A stretch of 64,000 nt of DNA from ZC4RG20 sp963702105. Its GTDB lineage: Bacteria > Pseudomonadota > Gammaproteobacteria > Steroidobacterales > Rariloculaceae. The position numbers were made by a program, and so were the translations under genes. Where the stretch lies: NCBI GenBank assembly GCA_963702105.1, contig OY969712.1:2418001-2482000 (forward strand), read 5' to 3'. The notes under the pieces were generated by a model. It was not told the DNA's origin, did no database searches, and worked only from the letters and a program-made list of their open reading frames with translations. The stretch's first letter is position 1, and the number at the start of each line of letters is the position of its first letter. Positions 1 through 10,200 of the stretch are shown piece by piece.

Positions 1-1759
1 GAATCCGGCCGCCATGTGCTTCGACAATGGCCCTACAGATCGCCAAACCCAGACCCATCCCAGTGTCTTTCGTCGTGAAGAAATTCTCAAAGAAAAACGG
101 CAGATGTCCCGGATCGATACCGGGTCCGCTGTCTTCGATCACGCAGCGCACTATGTCTGGGGCCGGCGACATGGCTTTGACCGAGATGCTGCGCTGCTCT
201 TCGGCGGTCGGCGCCAGCGCCTGCACCGCATTCATGAGAAGGTTTACGATTACCTGCTGCAGCAAAGTGCGGTCCCCCATGACAAGTGGAAGCTCCGCGG
301 GCAGATCGAGCATCACCGAGATCCCTTCCAGCTGCCGTTCCCGCTCGAGAAAACTCAGCGACTCACTCACTACGTCGTTGAACGACAACGACATTTGCTC
401 CGGCATTCGGCGGCTCGCCATGCCGCGCATAGCGTCGACTACTTCAGTCGCGAGCAGCGCGTCGGCGACTATTCGCTTGTTTAGCAGCCTCGCCCGTTCG
501 ATATCCGGATCGTCCCGCGCCAACCACCGCAGGCTGGCCTGTGCATTGGTGACAATCGCTGCAAGCGGCTGTTTGACCTCGTGAGAAATAGAGGCCGTCA
601 TCAGACCAAGGCTCGCGACTGCGGTGCCGCGCGCGAGATTCGCTCGAGCTTGGGCGAGCGCTTTTTCCGACAGCCGACGCCATGTCACATCCTGTGCGGC
701 GCCGACGTACTCCGGTTGTCCATCTTTGTCTGCGGTCCTGTGAACGACTACATGCAGGTACTTCACCGACCTGTCCGGCATCCTTAGTCGGTACTCGCAG
801 TCGATGTCCTCGCCCGCCGTGCGGGCCCTGTTGATTGCGTGGTCGAACTGGACTATGTCGTCCGGGTGCACGCGCATCCGCAGCAGCTCGAGCGTTACCG
901 GCGATTCCCGATCGAGTTCGAATATGCGGTAAAGCTCGTCAGAGCCGGTGATATCTGTAATGCCGCTTGTGACGGTGCGCCAGGAAAAGCTGCCGGTGGC
1001 ACTCAATCGCTGGGCTTCTGCAAGTAGAGCCCTGCTGCGACGCAATTCCGCATTCCCGCGCTCGAGTTCGCGCGTTCGGGCCAGAACTTGCTTTTCGAGA
1101 CTTTCCGTAAGCCCGCGCAGTTCCTTTTCCGCTCTTTGGCGGGCCAGAATTTCCGCTTCGAGTTTATTGAGGGATTCAACTGTCTGATATGCGGCCGACG
1201 CAAAGAGGCCCATACTTTCAAGGACGCGTTGGTCTTCGGCATCGAACTTGCGGTTAATACGATGGGCTATCGCCCAGATCGTTCCGACGGCCTCACCATT
1301 CACATGGAAGGGGACCAGCAAACCCTCTTCGGCGAGTGGCTTCGCTGCGCGCAAGTAGGCATAGCGGCGCTCCCAGTGTGTGAATAGCATCGGTCTGCCA
1401 ACATCGAGAACGTCGCCGCAAGGTCCGAAGTCGCGAGGAGTACCTCCGCCGACGTGTGGTCGCCAAGCGCCGGCAATTGCCGCCCAATAGAACCGCTTGC
1501 CGTCTTTCGTCAACAAGCTTAGTCCGGCTGAATCGGCATCGAGTGTCTTGAGCACTTCCTCCGCCAGCGTTTGCAGAATCGTGCGCGGAGATTCGGATAG
1601 CGCCTTGCCTAGCGCCGTAAGAGCAATGTTTTCGTTTTGGTGATCCGGCGGTCTCTTCGGGCGCCTGAGCATCTCGTCCGTACACAGGATGGTCTCCAAA
1701 GGAACCCCGGGGGTTGATGCGTTCGAAATCCTTGCCTGCAAGTCTGCGCGCTCGGTCAT
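1..1759 (-). CDS. GAF/PAS sensor histidine kinase, C-terminus cut by the window edge
   Basis: The frame stays open from an ATG at 1759 (GGAG about 7 bases upstream) to the left edge, giving at least 586 residues. Domains in order: a GAF-like region (about 40-190), a short coiled coil, a PAS/PAC region, a HisKA dimerisation helix with the H-box SHEVKQPL (phospho-acceptor His393), then a HATPase domain with N-box LMNAVQAL, G1-box EDSGPGID and the GMGLGL G2-box. The protein ends just past the G2-box only because the window stops. No transmembrane segment is visible, so it is probably cytosolic, sensing through GAF and PAS. HEVKQP-type kinases of this build are common in Bradyrhizobium-like and other soil proteobacteria. 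It is divergent from the AraC gene, with a 316-bp shared upstream region. No response regulator is visible in the window; it may lie to the left. Family assignment is firm; the ligand is unknown. Confidence 0.88.
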   Translation of the reverse strand, partial: MTERADLQARISNASTPGVPLETILCTDEMLRRPKRPPDHQNENIALTALGKALSESPRTILQTLAEEVLKTLDADSAGLSLLTKDGKRFYWAAIAGAWRPHVGGGTPRDFGPCGDVLDVGRPMLFTHWERRYAYLRAAKPLAEEGLLVPFHVNGEAVGTIWAIAHRINRKFDAEDQRVLESMGLFASAAYQTVESLNKLEAEILARQRAEKELRGLTESLEKQVLARTRELERGNAELRRSRALLAEAQRLSATGSFSWRTVTSGITDITGSDELYRIFELDRESPVTLELLRMRVHPDDIVQFDHAINRARTAGEDIDCEYRLRMPDRSVKYLHVVVHRTADKDGQPEYVGAAQDVTWRRLSEKALAQARANLARGTAVASLGLMTASISHEVKQPLAAIVTNAQASLRWLARDDPDIERARLLNKRIVADALLATEVVDAMRGMASRRMPEQMSLSFNDVVSESLSFLERERQLEGISVMLDLPAELPLVMGDRTLLQQVIVNLLMNAVQALAPTAEEQRSISVKAMSPAPDIVRCVIEDSGPGIDPGHLPFFFENFFTTKDTGMGLGLAICRAIVEAHGGRI

Positions 1760-2075
1760 GTGCTCGCTCCACACCAAGACAGATGGATTGCACGGCTTAC
1801 GCTCTTCGAGAACCAAGCGTACGTTCTCGATTAACGCTCTGCCCGGCCCTGCTGCCGCTCGCCGGATTGCCGCTATGTGGACAACTATTGCGCTGCCTAT
1901 CACCACCGTCGTCTCACTGAGCGCCGAAAAACTGTCTCGTTCCGCGCCACATAGCCTTCGGCTCAAGCGGCGCCGAACATCCGCATAGATGGCACCAGCG
2001 TCTCGAGCCCGCGGACGCTCGCTTTACCTAGGCGACAGGGGTAGGATTAGAGCCGCTCCAACCGTTGGGTTGTTC
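1760..2075. other. Divergent intergenic region between sensor kinase and AraC gene
   Basis: 316 bases with no supported gene. It must hold the promoters of the leftward kinase and the rightward AraC-globin pair. An in-frame ATG at 1989 could lengthen the AraC protein by 29 residues, but that extension is Arg-rich and unlike the family N-terminus. I see no convincing operator palindrome. Confidence 0.4.
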
Positions 2076-3074
2076 ATGCAAGTCCATTTTTCCACGGAAG
2101 ATTTTGCGCCAGACGAGCGCTTGAGGTCGTGGTGCGACTACTTTGCGAAGCAGGCCCACAGCTTCACACCGAGCGATGTACCGGACCCCAAGGCGTTCCG
2201 TGCGGAAGCAAAGGGATCAATCGCGGGCGGATTCGGGCTGCTGGAAGTCAAATCGGGACTCCAGAGGGTCCAACGTACCGCAGCCGACGTTTCCAAAGAC
2301 AAGACAGAGGCGTTCTTCATCCGCCGGTTTCGCGTGCCGGCTATCTGGAGGGCCGCTCCACACAGTACGCCGGTGGATCTCGTGCATGAGCCCGGGGACT
2401 TCTGCGTAAGCTCAACCGAATGGCAATTCGATGCCGAATCGAAAGGTCCGGCATCCTTCGACATATTGGTTATCCCGCGGCGCGCACTCTCGCCGAACAT
2501 TTCCGGCGGGCGGCTCGAATGCCCATTTCGGCTGCCCCGCACCTCGCCGCTCGGCTCGCTTCTCGGCGCAGCTATCGATGCCGCGAAGGCGCAGGCGCCG
2601 CTGCTTCCCGATCACCTTGCTGAAGCCGTGCTACGTAATCTCTGCGGTCTTGTGGCGCTGGCCTGTGGCGCGGCGGCCGTCCGTCCAGCTCGCAATTCGT
2701 CGCACTCGGAGCGCCTCGCAGCGCTCAAGCGGTACGTAGATTTGCATCTCACCGACCCCACGCTAGCCCCCGGCAGCGCCGCCGCGGCGCTTGGCATCTC
2801 GGCACGCCAGCTGCATCGGCTGTTTGAGTCGGACGACATCAGCTTCGCCCGTTACGTGGCCCGCCAACGCCTTCTCCGGTGCCGCGACACGATCGCTGGA
2901 GCGACGGGGACTGGACGCTCGGTGATAGACATCGCCTATGGCTGGGGCTTCAACAGCATGGCGACATTCTATCGAGCCTTCGTAAGCGAGTTTGGCAGCC
3001 CGCCCGCTATGTTGCGTGCGGCATCGCGCGGGGGGGTCGACGGGCCGACCGCGACTCGGGACCGGACGCCATGA
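2076..3074 (+). CDS. AraC-family transcriptional regulator (FeaR-like)
   Basis: 332 residues from the ATG at 2076, chosen because the family usually begins just before the F-x(8,10)-R-x-x-x-W segment (here ERLRSWCDYF). An N-terminal AraC_binding_2-like sensor domain (about 10-190) is followed by a C-terminal double helix-turn-helix (about 225-325): first helix pair at LGISARQLHRLF, second at IAYGWGFNSMATFYRAF, with the usual FGSPPAML end. It should bind DNA as a ligand-responsive activator or repressor. The stop overlaps the start of the globin gene by four bases (ATGA), so the two are translationally coupled and the globin is the obvious candidate target. The effector is unknown. Confidence 0.88.
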   Translation: MQVHFSTEDFAPDERLRSWCDYFAKQAHSFTPSDVPDPKAFRAEAKGSIAGGFGLLEVKSGLQRVQRTAADVSKDKTEAFFIRRFRVPAIWRAAPHSTPVDLVHEPGDFCVSSTEWQFDAESKGPASFDILVIPRRALSPNISGGRLECPFRLPRTSPLGSLLGAAIDAAKAQAPLLPDHLAEAVLRNLCGLVALACGAAAVRPARNSSHSERLAALKRYVDLHLTDPTLAPGSAAAALGISARQLHRLFESDDISFARYVARQRLLRCRDTIAGATGTGRSVIDIAYGWGFNSMATFYRAFVSEFGSPPAMLRAASRGGVDGPTATRDRTP

Positions 3075-3478
3075 TTGCGGCCCAGCAGGAACTCGTCCAG
3101 AACACCTTCGCCCAGCTGGCGGTAGTGCCGGAGGTCGCCGGGGCGCTGTTCTATGAGCGGCTATTCGCCACCAATCCGGAGCTCCGGCCGCTATTCAGGA
3201 ATGACATGCGCATTCAGGGCGTCAAGCTGATGACCATGCTCGCGATGGTGGTGTACAACTTGCCCGAGCCGAGCCAGGTATCGCCTACGGTCCGCGATCT
3301 TGCCGTCCGTCACGTCAACTACGGTGTCAAGCCGTCCGACTACGACGCCTTGCGGGAAGCACTGCTCTGGACACTCGAACAAGCGCTTGGCGAAGATCTC
3401 ACGCCCGCCGCCCGTGAGGCATGGACCACCTGCTACGATGAACTCGCCGCTGAAATGAAGGAAGCGGCCGGCGTTTGA
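3071..3478 (+). CDS. Single-domain globin (flavohaemoglobin-type haem domain)
   Basis: 135 residues. The sequence follows the haem domain of Hmp/Vgb-type bacterial globins: Tyr28 at B10, Phe42 at CD1 in the PLFRNDM segment, Gln49 near E7, and the proximal His81 (F8) in VRHVNYGV. There is no reductase domain after it, so it is a stand-alone globin like Vitreoscilla haemoglobin rather than a flavohaemoglobin. Likely roles are oxygen binding or nitric-oxide detoxification with a separate reductase. The ATG at 3071 overlaps the TGA of the AraC gene, implying co-translation. The next gene starts about 190 bases later with its own Shine-Dalgarno sequence, so it may be a separate unit. Confidence 0.88.
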   Translation: MIAAQQELVQNTFAQLAVVPEVAGALFYERLFATNPELRPLFRNDMRIQGVKLMTMLAMVVYNLPEPSQVSPTVRDLAVRHVNYGVKPSDYDALREALLWTLEQALGEDLTPAAREAWTTCYDELAAEMKEAAGV

Positions 3479-3669
3479 TCGAGAGATCTCCCTACGCTCG
3501 CCTTTTGCGCCGCATTCCATGAAAGTCCGCGGGCGATACGATCGTGCAATGGACTACCGGCGCGGCCGGCGCCAGTCTACCTTCGGAGCAGGTCGGACCT
3601 CTCGCGCGTCGTGCGCCACGCCCGGCACTGCGATTGCGGCAGCCCACATAGGCGGCAGGAGGCGTAACA

Positions 3670-4179
3670 ATGCCCCGGAATCACGAAATCGGTGAAGCCA
3701 CCTTTCACGCGATATATCCAGAAGAAGTGGAGTGGAAGCCCTTTGCGGCGTTTCCACCGGCAGCGAGACTCGCCATCCTCGTGGGAGATCCCTCTCAAGT
3801 GGGCCCTTACGTGATCAGGGTAAAACTAACGTCAGGCGCACGGCTCATGCCCCACCGACATCCTGAGGACCGCGTCTACACCGTCATCTCAGGCGTCTTC
3901 TATCTAGGGTTGGGGGATCGGTTCGATGGCGACAAGCTCCAGGCGTATTCGCCTGGCAGCGTCGTTGTTCTACCTGGCTGCACTTGGCACTTCCACTGTG
4001 CAGCGTCCGGCGAATACGTCACGCAAGTTACAGGCACGGGTCCGCTCGGCCTCGAATATCGCAACGCTGCGGATGATCCGCGCGATGAGTCGACGCTCAG
4101 CGATTTCGAGCAGCCCTCCGCCGGCAAGCCGAGGAAGCTCGATGGATCGAATCAGGTGAAAGAGCGACGTTTCGAGTGA
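3670..4179 (+). CDS. Cupin-domain protein
   Basis: 169 residues, preceded by a strong AGGAGG. A single cupin barrel is visible: motif 1 around His62-x-His64-x-Glu66 (HRHPEDR) with the downstream Gly75, and motif 2 at PGCTWHFH (His107, His109). These should form a metal site. No signal peptide is seen, so it is probably cytosolic. The last codon and stop overlap the GTG start of the downstream flavoprotein (GTGA), giving a tight two-gene operon. Substrate cannot be told; cupins of this length include small dioxygenases, isomerases and metal-dependent sensors. Confidence 0.8.
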   Translation: MPRNHEIGEATFHAIYPEEVEWKPFAAFPPAARLAILVGDPSQVGPYVIRVKLTSGARLMPHRHPEDRVYTVISGVFYLGLGDRFDGDKLQAYSPGSVVVLPGCTWHFHCAASGEYVTQVTGTGPLGLEYRNAADDPRDESTLSDFEQPSAGKPRKLDGSNQVKERRFE

Positions 4180-5522
4180 GAGATCGCTATGACGTCATTG
4201 TTATCGGCGGCGGTTCGCCGGGCGAGCATTGCGCCGGTGCGCTTGCCGAGCGCGGATTGCGCGTCGCGCTCGTCGAACGGCGGTTGGTGGGCGGCGAGTG
4301 CTCATACTGGGCGTGTATACCGTCAAAGACGCTGCTTCGACCCGGCGAAGCTGCTCGTGCTGCAAACGTCGCGGCCGGAGCGGCGCAGGTCAGCGTCGCG
4401 GCTGCGCTCGCTTGGCGCGACTACATGGTGTCCGACTACTCGGACGCCGGCCAGGCGCGTTGGCTTGCCGAGCGCGGCATCGCATTACTTCGCGGACACG
4501 GGCGGCTCGCGGGCAAACGCAGGGTCGAGGTGGGGGGCGTTCCGTACGAGGCCGAGCATGTCGTCCTCGCGACGGGCTCGGTTCCGATCATTCCGCCGAT
4601 TCCGGGATTGCGGGCCCTAAAGGGTCTATGGACCAATCGTGAGGCGACCTCCCTGCAGTCCATCCCCCGGCGGCTGATTGTCATAGGAGGCGGCCCCGTC
4701 GGCGTAGAAATGTCGCAGGCGCTCCAACGCCTTGGGGCTCAGGTTTCTCTGATTGAGGGTGCCGATCGGTTGCTTCCGCGCGCGCCGCAGGCGCTCGGCG
4801 AAGGGCTGGCGGCGGCCTTGCGGCGAGATGGCGTAGAGCTTGCGCTTGGCGTGCAGGCGAAGCGAGCACGGCGCGACGGTGAATGGTACTGCCTCGATCT
4901 CGACGACGGCCGCACACTAGTTGGAGACCGTCTGATGATCGCTACCGGTCGGCGACCGCAGACCGAAGACATGGGCCTCGAGACTGTCGGCGTCGCGGCC
5001 ACGGAACAAGGCATCCCGGTCGACTCGCATTTGCGTTGCGGCGACAATCTATGGGCCATCGGCGACGTCAACGGCATCCGGCAGCTTACCCACGTCGGCA
5101 AGTATCAAGGCGAGGTGGTTGCAGCGAATATCCTCGGCGAGCGCCGCGAGGCGAATTACGAGGCCGTGCCAAGTGTGACCTTCTCCGATCCCCAAGCGGC
5201 CGCGGTCGGCCTCGCGGTGGACGCATTCTGCGCCACCGCACACCTGGCCGAGATCGCAAAAAGCGAGACATACGCACGAGACGCCGAAGCGGTAAGCGGA
5301 TTTCTTGCGCTGATCAGCAACGGCGATTACCTCACGGGCGCATATGCGCTCGGCCCGGAGGCCGGCGAGTGGCTACAGCAAGCCACGCTCGCAATCCGGG
5401 CGAAAGTCCCGCTCGCAGTCCTCGCCGATACGATTCAGCCATTTCCCACGTTCTCCGAGATTTACGTAGGAGCCTTGAAGGCCCTCCGGCGCCAAATCTC
5501 CGCGGCGCCTCGGGCCAGCTGA
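4176..5522 (+). CDS. FAD/NAD(P)-dependent oxidoreductase, dihydrolipoamide-dehydrogenase/mercuric-reductase fold
   Basis: 448 residues from a GTG that overlaps the cupin stop codon. N-terminal FAD-binding GGGSPGEHCA is followed by the redox-active disulfide segment GGECSYWACIPSK (Cys42/Cys47, same CxxxxC spacing as CVNVGC). A second dinucleotide site is at VIGGGPVGVEM and the ATGRRPQTE segment closes the FAD domain. At the C-terminus the family His-Glu active-site pair (HPTxxE in lipoamide dehydrogenase) reads FPTFSE: Phe replaces the catalytic His while Glu is kept. It is therefore unlikely to be a true lipoamide dehydrogenase. It belongs to the poorly characterised branch annotated as pyridine-nucleotide disulfide oxidoreductase. 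Operon with the upstream cupin. Confidence 0.87.
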   Translation: MRDRYDVIVIGGGSPGEHCAGALAERGLRVALVERRLVGGECSYWACIPSKTLLRPGEAARAANVAAGAAQVSVAAALAWRDYMVSDYSDAGQARWLAERGIALLRGHGRLAGKRRVEVGGVPYEAEHVVLATGSVPIIPPIPGLRALKGLWTNREATSLQSIPRRLIVIGGGPVGVEMSQALQRLGAQVSLIEGADRLLPRAPQALGEGLAAALRRDGVELALGVQAKRARRDGEWYCLDLDDGRTLVGDRLMIATGRRPQTEDMGLETVGVAATEQGIPVDSHLRCGDNLWAIGDVNGIRQLTHVGKYQGEVVAANILGERREANYEAVPSVTFSDPQAAAVGLAVDAFCATAHLAEIAKSETYARDAEAVSGFLALISNGDYLTGAYALGPEAGEWLQQATLAIRAKVPLAVLADTIQPFPTFSEIYVGALKALRRQISAAPRAS

Positions 5523-5600
5523 AACGAAGAAGCGGCAGCGTGCCTTACGGAACGCATGTTTTGGGCCTTCGAGCCGCACGAAACGCTCGTTATCGCCAAC

Positions 5601-6446
5601 CTAACGAGCAATTTCACCGAGGTAGTATCCGAGCCGATTCTCAACGTCGCCGGGCTTGTGCAAGCCGCGCGCCATCAGCGCCCTGATCCCCTCCTGGGCG
5701 GGCGGGCGCCCAAGCGAAGCGATACAGGCGTCCCATCCAGCGCCGAGCTCTACCTCCGGCGGCAAACGTGTATTGACCAGCCGCTTGGTATTGGCAATGG
5801 CCCATTTGTCGAACTTCGCGATGCGGGTCGCCAGCGCGTCGACATACTCATCCAGCTCAGCATCGGGGATTGCGCGATTGACGTAGCCATAAGCTTCGGC
5901 CCGTTCTCCCGTGATGTCTTCGCAGCTCAGAAGAACTTCGAGGGCACGATTTCGGCCGATCAGCGCTGGCAGGCGAGCCATCGGCCCGCCCCCGGCTACC
6001 AAGCCTACGCCCACTTCCCACTGTGAGATGATCGCCTTTTCACGGCTCGCGAAACTCATGTCACAGGCGAGCGTAATCTCGCTGCCGTTGCCGGTCGCCC
6101 GGCCGCGGATGAGGGCAATCGATGCGACTGGTGCGCGGGTGAGGCGCACGAGAAAATCGGGCCACGGTGCCAATCCGGTGGGGCCGGCGGCCATAGACGT
6201 GAGATCCTCGAGCTTGGCCGTGAAATCGGAGTGATTCAGGAAGTAGCCCTCGACGGCGCTGTCGAAGACGACAACTTTTACGTGCTCGTCGGTCTCAACG
6301 GCCTTTATGACTTCCTGGAACTCCAGGACCATCTCCGGGCCCATCACATTGATAGGCGGGTTATCGATCGTAACACGCCAATAGGCCGGCGAGGTCCGAC
6401 TGAGGCGAACCTGCGCGGGCTTCGAAACGGCGCTTGCAGCTGTCAT
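5601..6446 (-). CDS. Enoyl-CoA hydratase/isomerase (crotonase) family protein
   Basis: 281 residues from the ATG at 6446, which has AGGAG seven bases upstream; a longer frame reaching 6629 overlaps the upstream gene and is unlikely. Crotonase hallmarks: N-terminal strand WRVTIDNPPINVM, oxyanion-hole region around ALIRGRATGNGSEITLACD, then the GVGLVAGGGPMARLPALIG segment and the C-terminal helices ending in YLGEIAR. It should act on acyl-CoA thioesters in the cytosol, but the specific reaction cannot be read. It lies 85 bases downstream of the GlcG/HbpS gene on the same strand, probably one transcript, and is convergent with the flavoprotein gene. Confidence 0.83.
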   Translation of the reverse strand: MTAASAVSKPAQVRLSRTSPAYWRVTIDNPPINVMGPEMVLEFQEVIKAVETDEHVKVVVFDSAVEGYFLNHSDFTAKLEDLTSMAAGPTGLAPWPDFLVRLTRAPVASIALIRGRATGNGSEITLACDMSFASREKAIISQWEVGVGLVAGGGPMARLPALIGRNRALEVLLSCEDITGERAEAYGYVNRAIPDAELDEYVDALATRIAKFDKWAIANTKRLVNTRLPPEVELGAGWDACIASLGRPPAQEGIRALMARGLHKPGDVENRLGYYLGEIAR

Positions 6447-6531
6447 CACATGCTCCTCTTTGAGTCCCGAGGGTCGGTCGAATACCGCAGACTCTATCCG
6501 TATACGCGAATCACTCGCTCCGGGCCGGGCA

Positions 6532-7044
6532 TCAATCCGTTGCTGCCGCGCCTGCGTTGCTGACAACTTCGTCTTGGGAGTCCGTGCCTCCCGAACAACC
6601 GATTGCGCCGATGATGGCTCCTTGATCAATTAAAGGAACCCCGCCTCGAGACGCGATGATCCCGTCGAACGCCAGCAGGTAATTCAGACGCATCAGGTTG
6701 ATTGCCTCCTCGAATATCTTCGTCGGGCGGCGGAAGGTCACGGCAGCGCGGGCCTTGTGCTCGGCAATCTGAATCGACGCGAGCATGGCGCCGTCCATGC
6801 GCTGAAAAGCGACGAGGCTTCCACCGGAATCGACCACGGCCACGTTCATCTTCCAACTCCGCTTTGTCGCCTCTGCCACGGCCGCATGAATAGCCGCCTG
6901 CGCTCGACGAAGCGATATCGGTGGACCGTACGGAACATCGAAAGGCATCTGATCGGGTATAAAATCGAGAGGATTTGCGTCCGCGCGTTTTTGCGGTAGG
7001 CCCGAGCCCGCGGTGCCCTCTGCAATCTCGCCAAGTGATTTCAT
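6532..7044 (-). CDS. GlcG/HbpS family haem-binding-like protein (DUF336)
   Basis: 170 residues from the ATG at 7044, which has GGAGGG five bases upstream; a longer frame to 7098 lacks such a site. The DUF336 pattern is clear: AQAAIHAAVAEATKRSWKMNVAVVDSGG, then FQRMDGAMLASIQIAEHKARAA and the end motif GGVPL...GAIGCSGG. Homologues include HbpS, a haem-degrading and redox-sensing protein, and GlcG of glycolate operons. No signal peptide is seen. It probably shares a transcript with the crotonase gene, consistent with a small catabolic unit. It is divergent from the giant kinase gene, with about 200 bases between starts. Confidence 0.82.
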   Translation of the reverse strand: MKSLGEIAEGTAGSGLPQKRADANPLDFIPDQMPFDVPYGPPISLRRAQAAIHAAVAEATKRSWKMNVAVVDSGGSLVAFQRMDGAMLASIQIAEHKARAAVTFRRPTKIFEEAINLMRLNYLLAFDGIIASRGGVPLIDQGAIIGAIGCSGGTDSQDEVVSNAGAAATD

Positions 7045-7247
7045 TTTGCCCTCCGTCTCCTTGTCCGTGTGCATTCCGATTGAATGCCGCGCCGCCATCT
7101 ATCGGAACAGAAGCGCTGTAGGGGAGCCATTGGACGATGGTATCGCCGATACCTCGTGTATCGGCGCTGCCCACAGCGACGTGCTCATCACAACCGCTCC
7201 CTGCTAGGATTGCAGCAGCAGTGCTTCTGACAAGACGAGTGTTCTCA

Positions 7248-10200
7248 ATGGCAGAGGAGTCCGGATATACGCTGGAGCCACTTCGCGAGGCAGCGGATTT
7301 CACCTTCTACCGCGGCACAGAGCTCGGTAGCGGAACCCCGGTCCTGGCTTTGGCTGTTGCCACTGACGAGCCGTCGCCCGAGAGCCTCCGACGGCTCGAA
7401 CACGAATGGTCGCTCGCGACCCACCTGGATTCGGCGTGGGCCGCTCGGCCGCTCGAGCTAACACGTCACCATGGGCGAACGATGCTCGTTCTCGAGGATC
7501 CGGGTGGCGAACCCCTGGATCGGGTGCTCGAAGAGCCCGAACACCCAATCGATCTGACTCGCTTGCTGGAGATAGCGATCGGTGTGGCGGCGGCGCTTGG
7601 TAGTGCCCATCGGCGAGGCCTAGTCCACAAGGACGTGAAGCCCGCTAACGTGCTTGTGGACGCCGCCGGTCGCGCATGGCTCACCGGCTTCGGCATCGCC
7701 TCCCGCCTCCCCCGGGAGCGACTGACGCCCGCAGCGCCCGAGATCATCGCCGGCACGCTCGCGTACATGTCGCCGGAGCAGACTGGGCGCATGAACCGCT
7801 CGATGGATGCGCGCAGCGACCTCTACTCTCTGGGCGTCACTTTGTATGAAATGCTTACGGGTGCGCTGCCGTTTGCCGCGTCCGATCATCTGGAGTGGGT
7901 TCACTGCCACGTCGCACGGCGGCCGATACCACCGGCGGATCGGCGTCCTGTTCCGGCGCACTTGTCCGCCATCGTCATGAGGCTCCTCGCCAAGAATGCC
8001 GAGGAGCGCTACCAGACCGCAGCAGGTCTGGAAGCCGACCTTCGGCGGTGCTTGGCGCAATGGCAGTCGCATGGCCGTATCGATCCATTCCCTTTGGGTA
8101 AGGATGACTCGTCGGACCGATTGCTCATGCCCGAGAAGCTGTACGGGAGAGAACACAACGTCGATGCGCTGCTCGCAATGTTCGACCGGGTCGTGGCCGA
8201 AGGCACGGCGGAGCTGGTGCTGGTGTCCGGGTACTCCGGTGTTGGCAAATCTTCGGTCGTAAACGAGTTGCATAGGGCACTTGTCCCGACGCGCGGGCTC
8301 TTTGCTGCAGGGAAATTCGACCAGTACAAGCGAGATATTCCATACGCTACCCTGGCACAGGCGTTCCAGACGCTGGTGCGTCAGATTCTGGTGAAGAACG
8401 ACGCGGAGGTGGACCGTTGGCGGCGCGACTTGATGGAGGCGATGGGGCCCAATGCTCAACTGATCGTCAATCTCATACCAGAGCTCCAATTCGTCATCGG
8501 AAGGCAGCCGCCTGTCGCGGACCTGCCGTCGCAAGAGGCGCGGGGCCGTTTCCAACTGGTGTTTCGGCGTTTCCTCGGCGTCTTTGCCCGCCCGGAGCAT
8601 CCTCTCGCGCTGTTCCTCGACGATCTGCAATGGCTGGATGCGGCGACTCTGGAGCTCCTCGAGCACTTGGTGACCGCTCCGGACATGCAGCACGTTCTGC
8701 TGATCGGCGCCTACCGCGACAACGAAGTCAATTCCGCCCATCCGCTGATGCGCACGCTGGCCAGGATGCGCGATGCGGGCACGAGAGTACAGGAGATCGT
8801 GCTGGCGCCCCTCGGCCTCAATGATGTCGAGCAACTCATCGCCGACGCCCTGCATTGCAAGCTCCAATCCGCCAGGCCTCTGGCGCGGCTGGTATACGAG
8901 AAGACCCGCGGCAATCCTTTCTTCGCGATTCAGCTCCTTGCCTCACTGGCCGAGGAGGAGTTGCTCCGGTTCGACCGGGAAGCGGGCCGTTGGATCTGGG
9001 ATCTGAGTCGGATTCGGGCAAAGGGCTACTCCGAAAACGTCGTGGATCTCATGGTGGGGAAGCTGCAGCGGCTGCCCGCCAAGACGCAGGCCGCTCTCAA
9101 GCAGCTCGCCTGCATTGGAAACGTGGCCGTGATGGCGATACTCAGTGTGGTCTGCGGACAAGCCGAAGAGGAAATCAACACTGCCCTCCTGGGAGCCGTG
9201 CATGCTGGACTACTCCTGGGCACGGAGGGCTCTTTTGCCTTCGCTCACGACCGGATTCAGGAAGCCGCCTACGCGCTCGTCCCCGAAAAGGAGCGCGCGC
9301 GCGCACACGTTCGGATTGGGCGGCGGCTGCTCGCCAACCTGCCGGCGGACGACGTGGATGAACATCTGTTCGATGTTGCCAATCAGTTAAATCGCGGCGC
9401 CGAACTGTTGATCGAGGACGAGGCAGCTCAGGCAGCGGCGATTAACCTGCAAGCGGGCCGTAGGGCCAAAGCATCCGCCGCATACGCGTCGGCGCTGAAA
9501 TACTTCGTCGCTGGGTCGGCCCTCCTGGGCGAGCATGCCTGGGAGGGCCGGCGCGACCTAATTTTTGCGCTGGAGCTGGAACGCGCCGGATGCGAGTTTC
9601 TCACCGGCGAGCTTGGGAGCGCAGACAAGCGCTTGACTGCGCTGTTTAACCGCGCAGCCAGCACCGTCGAGCGCGCATCGCTTGCATGCTTGCATATCGA
9701 CATATGCACGACTCTCGATCAAAGCGGCCGTGCCGTCGCCATTGCGCTCGAATACCTGCGGCATGTGGGTATCGAGTGGTCACCACATCCCACGGAACAG
9801 GAAGCGCGAAGAGAATACGCGCGCACGTGGTCGCTACTCCGAGGCCGCGAGATCGAAGAACTCTTCGATCTGCCTGTGATAAGCGACCCGGAGTACGTCG
9901 GCACGCTCGATGTACTGGAAAGAGGTCTGAAGACTGCGCTGTATACGGATCCACACCTCCTTTCTCTGATGATCTGCGGACTGGTCAACCTCAGCTTGGA
10001 ACATGGCCACACCGGAGCATCGTGCAATGGTTACGCCTGGCTTGGCATGATCGCCGGACCGAATTTCGGTGACTACGAGGCGGGCTTCCGGTTCGGTCGG
10101 CTCGGGTACGAGCTTGTCGAACGACGCGGGCTAGAAAGGGTCAAGGCCCACACCTATTTGGTTTTCGCCGTTGTCGTCGTGCCTTGGACCAAGCACGTGC

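Noticed and set aside
7620..8867. A 415-codon leftward open frame
   Set aside because: Antisense shadow inside the giant kinase, whose P-loop and kinase motifs lie on the other strand.
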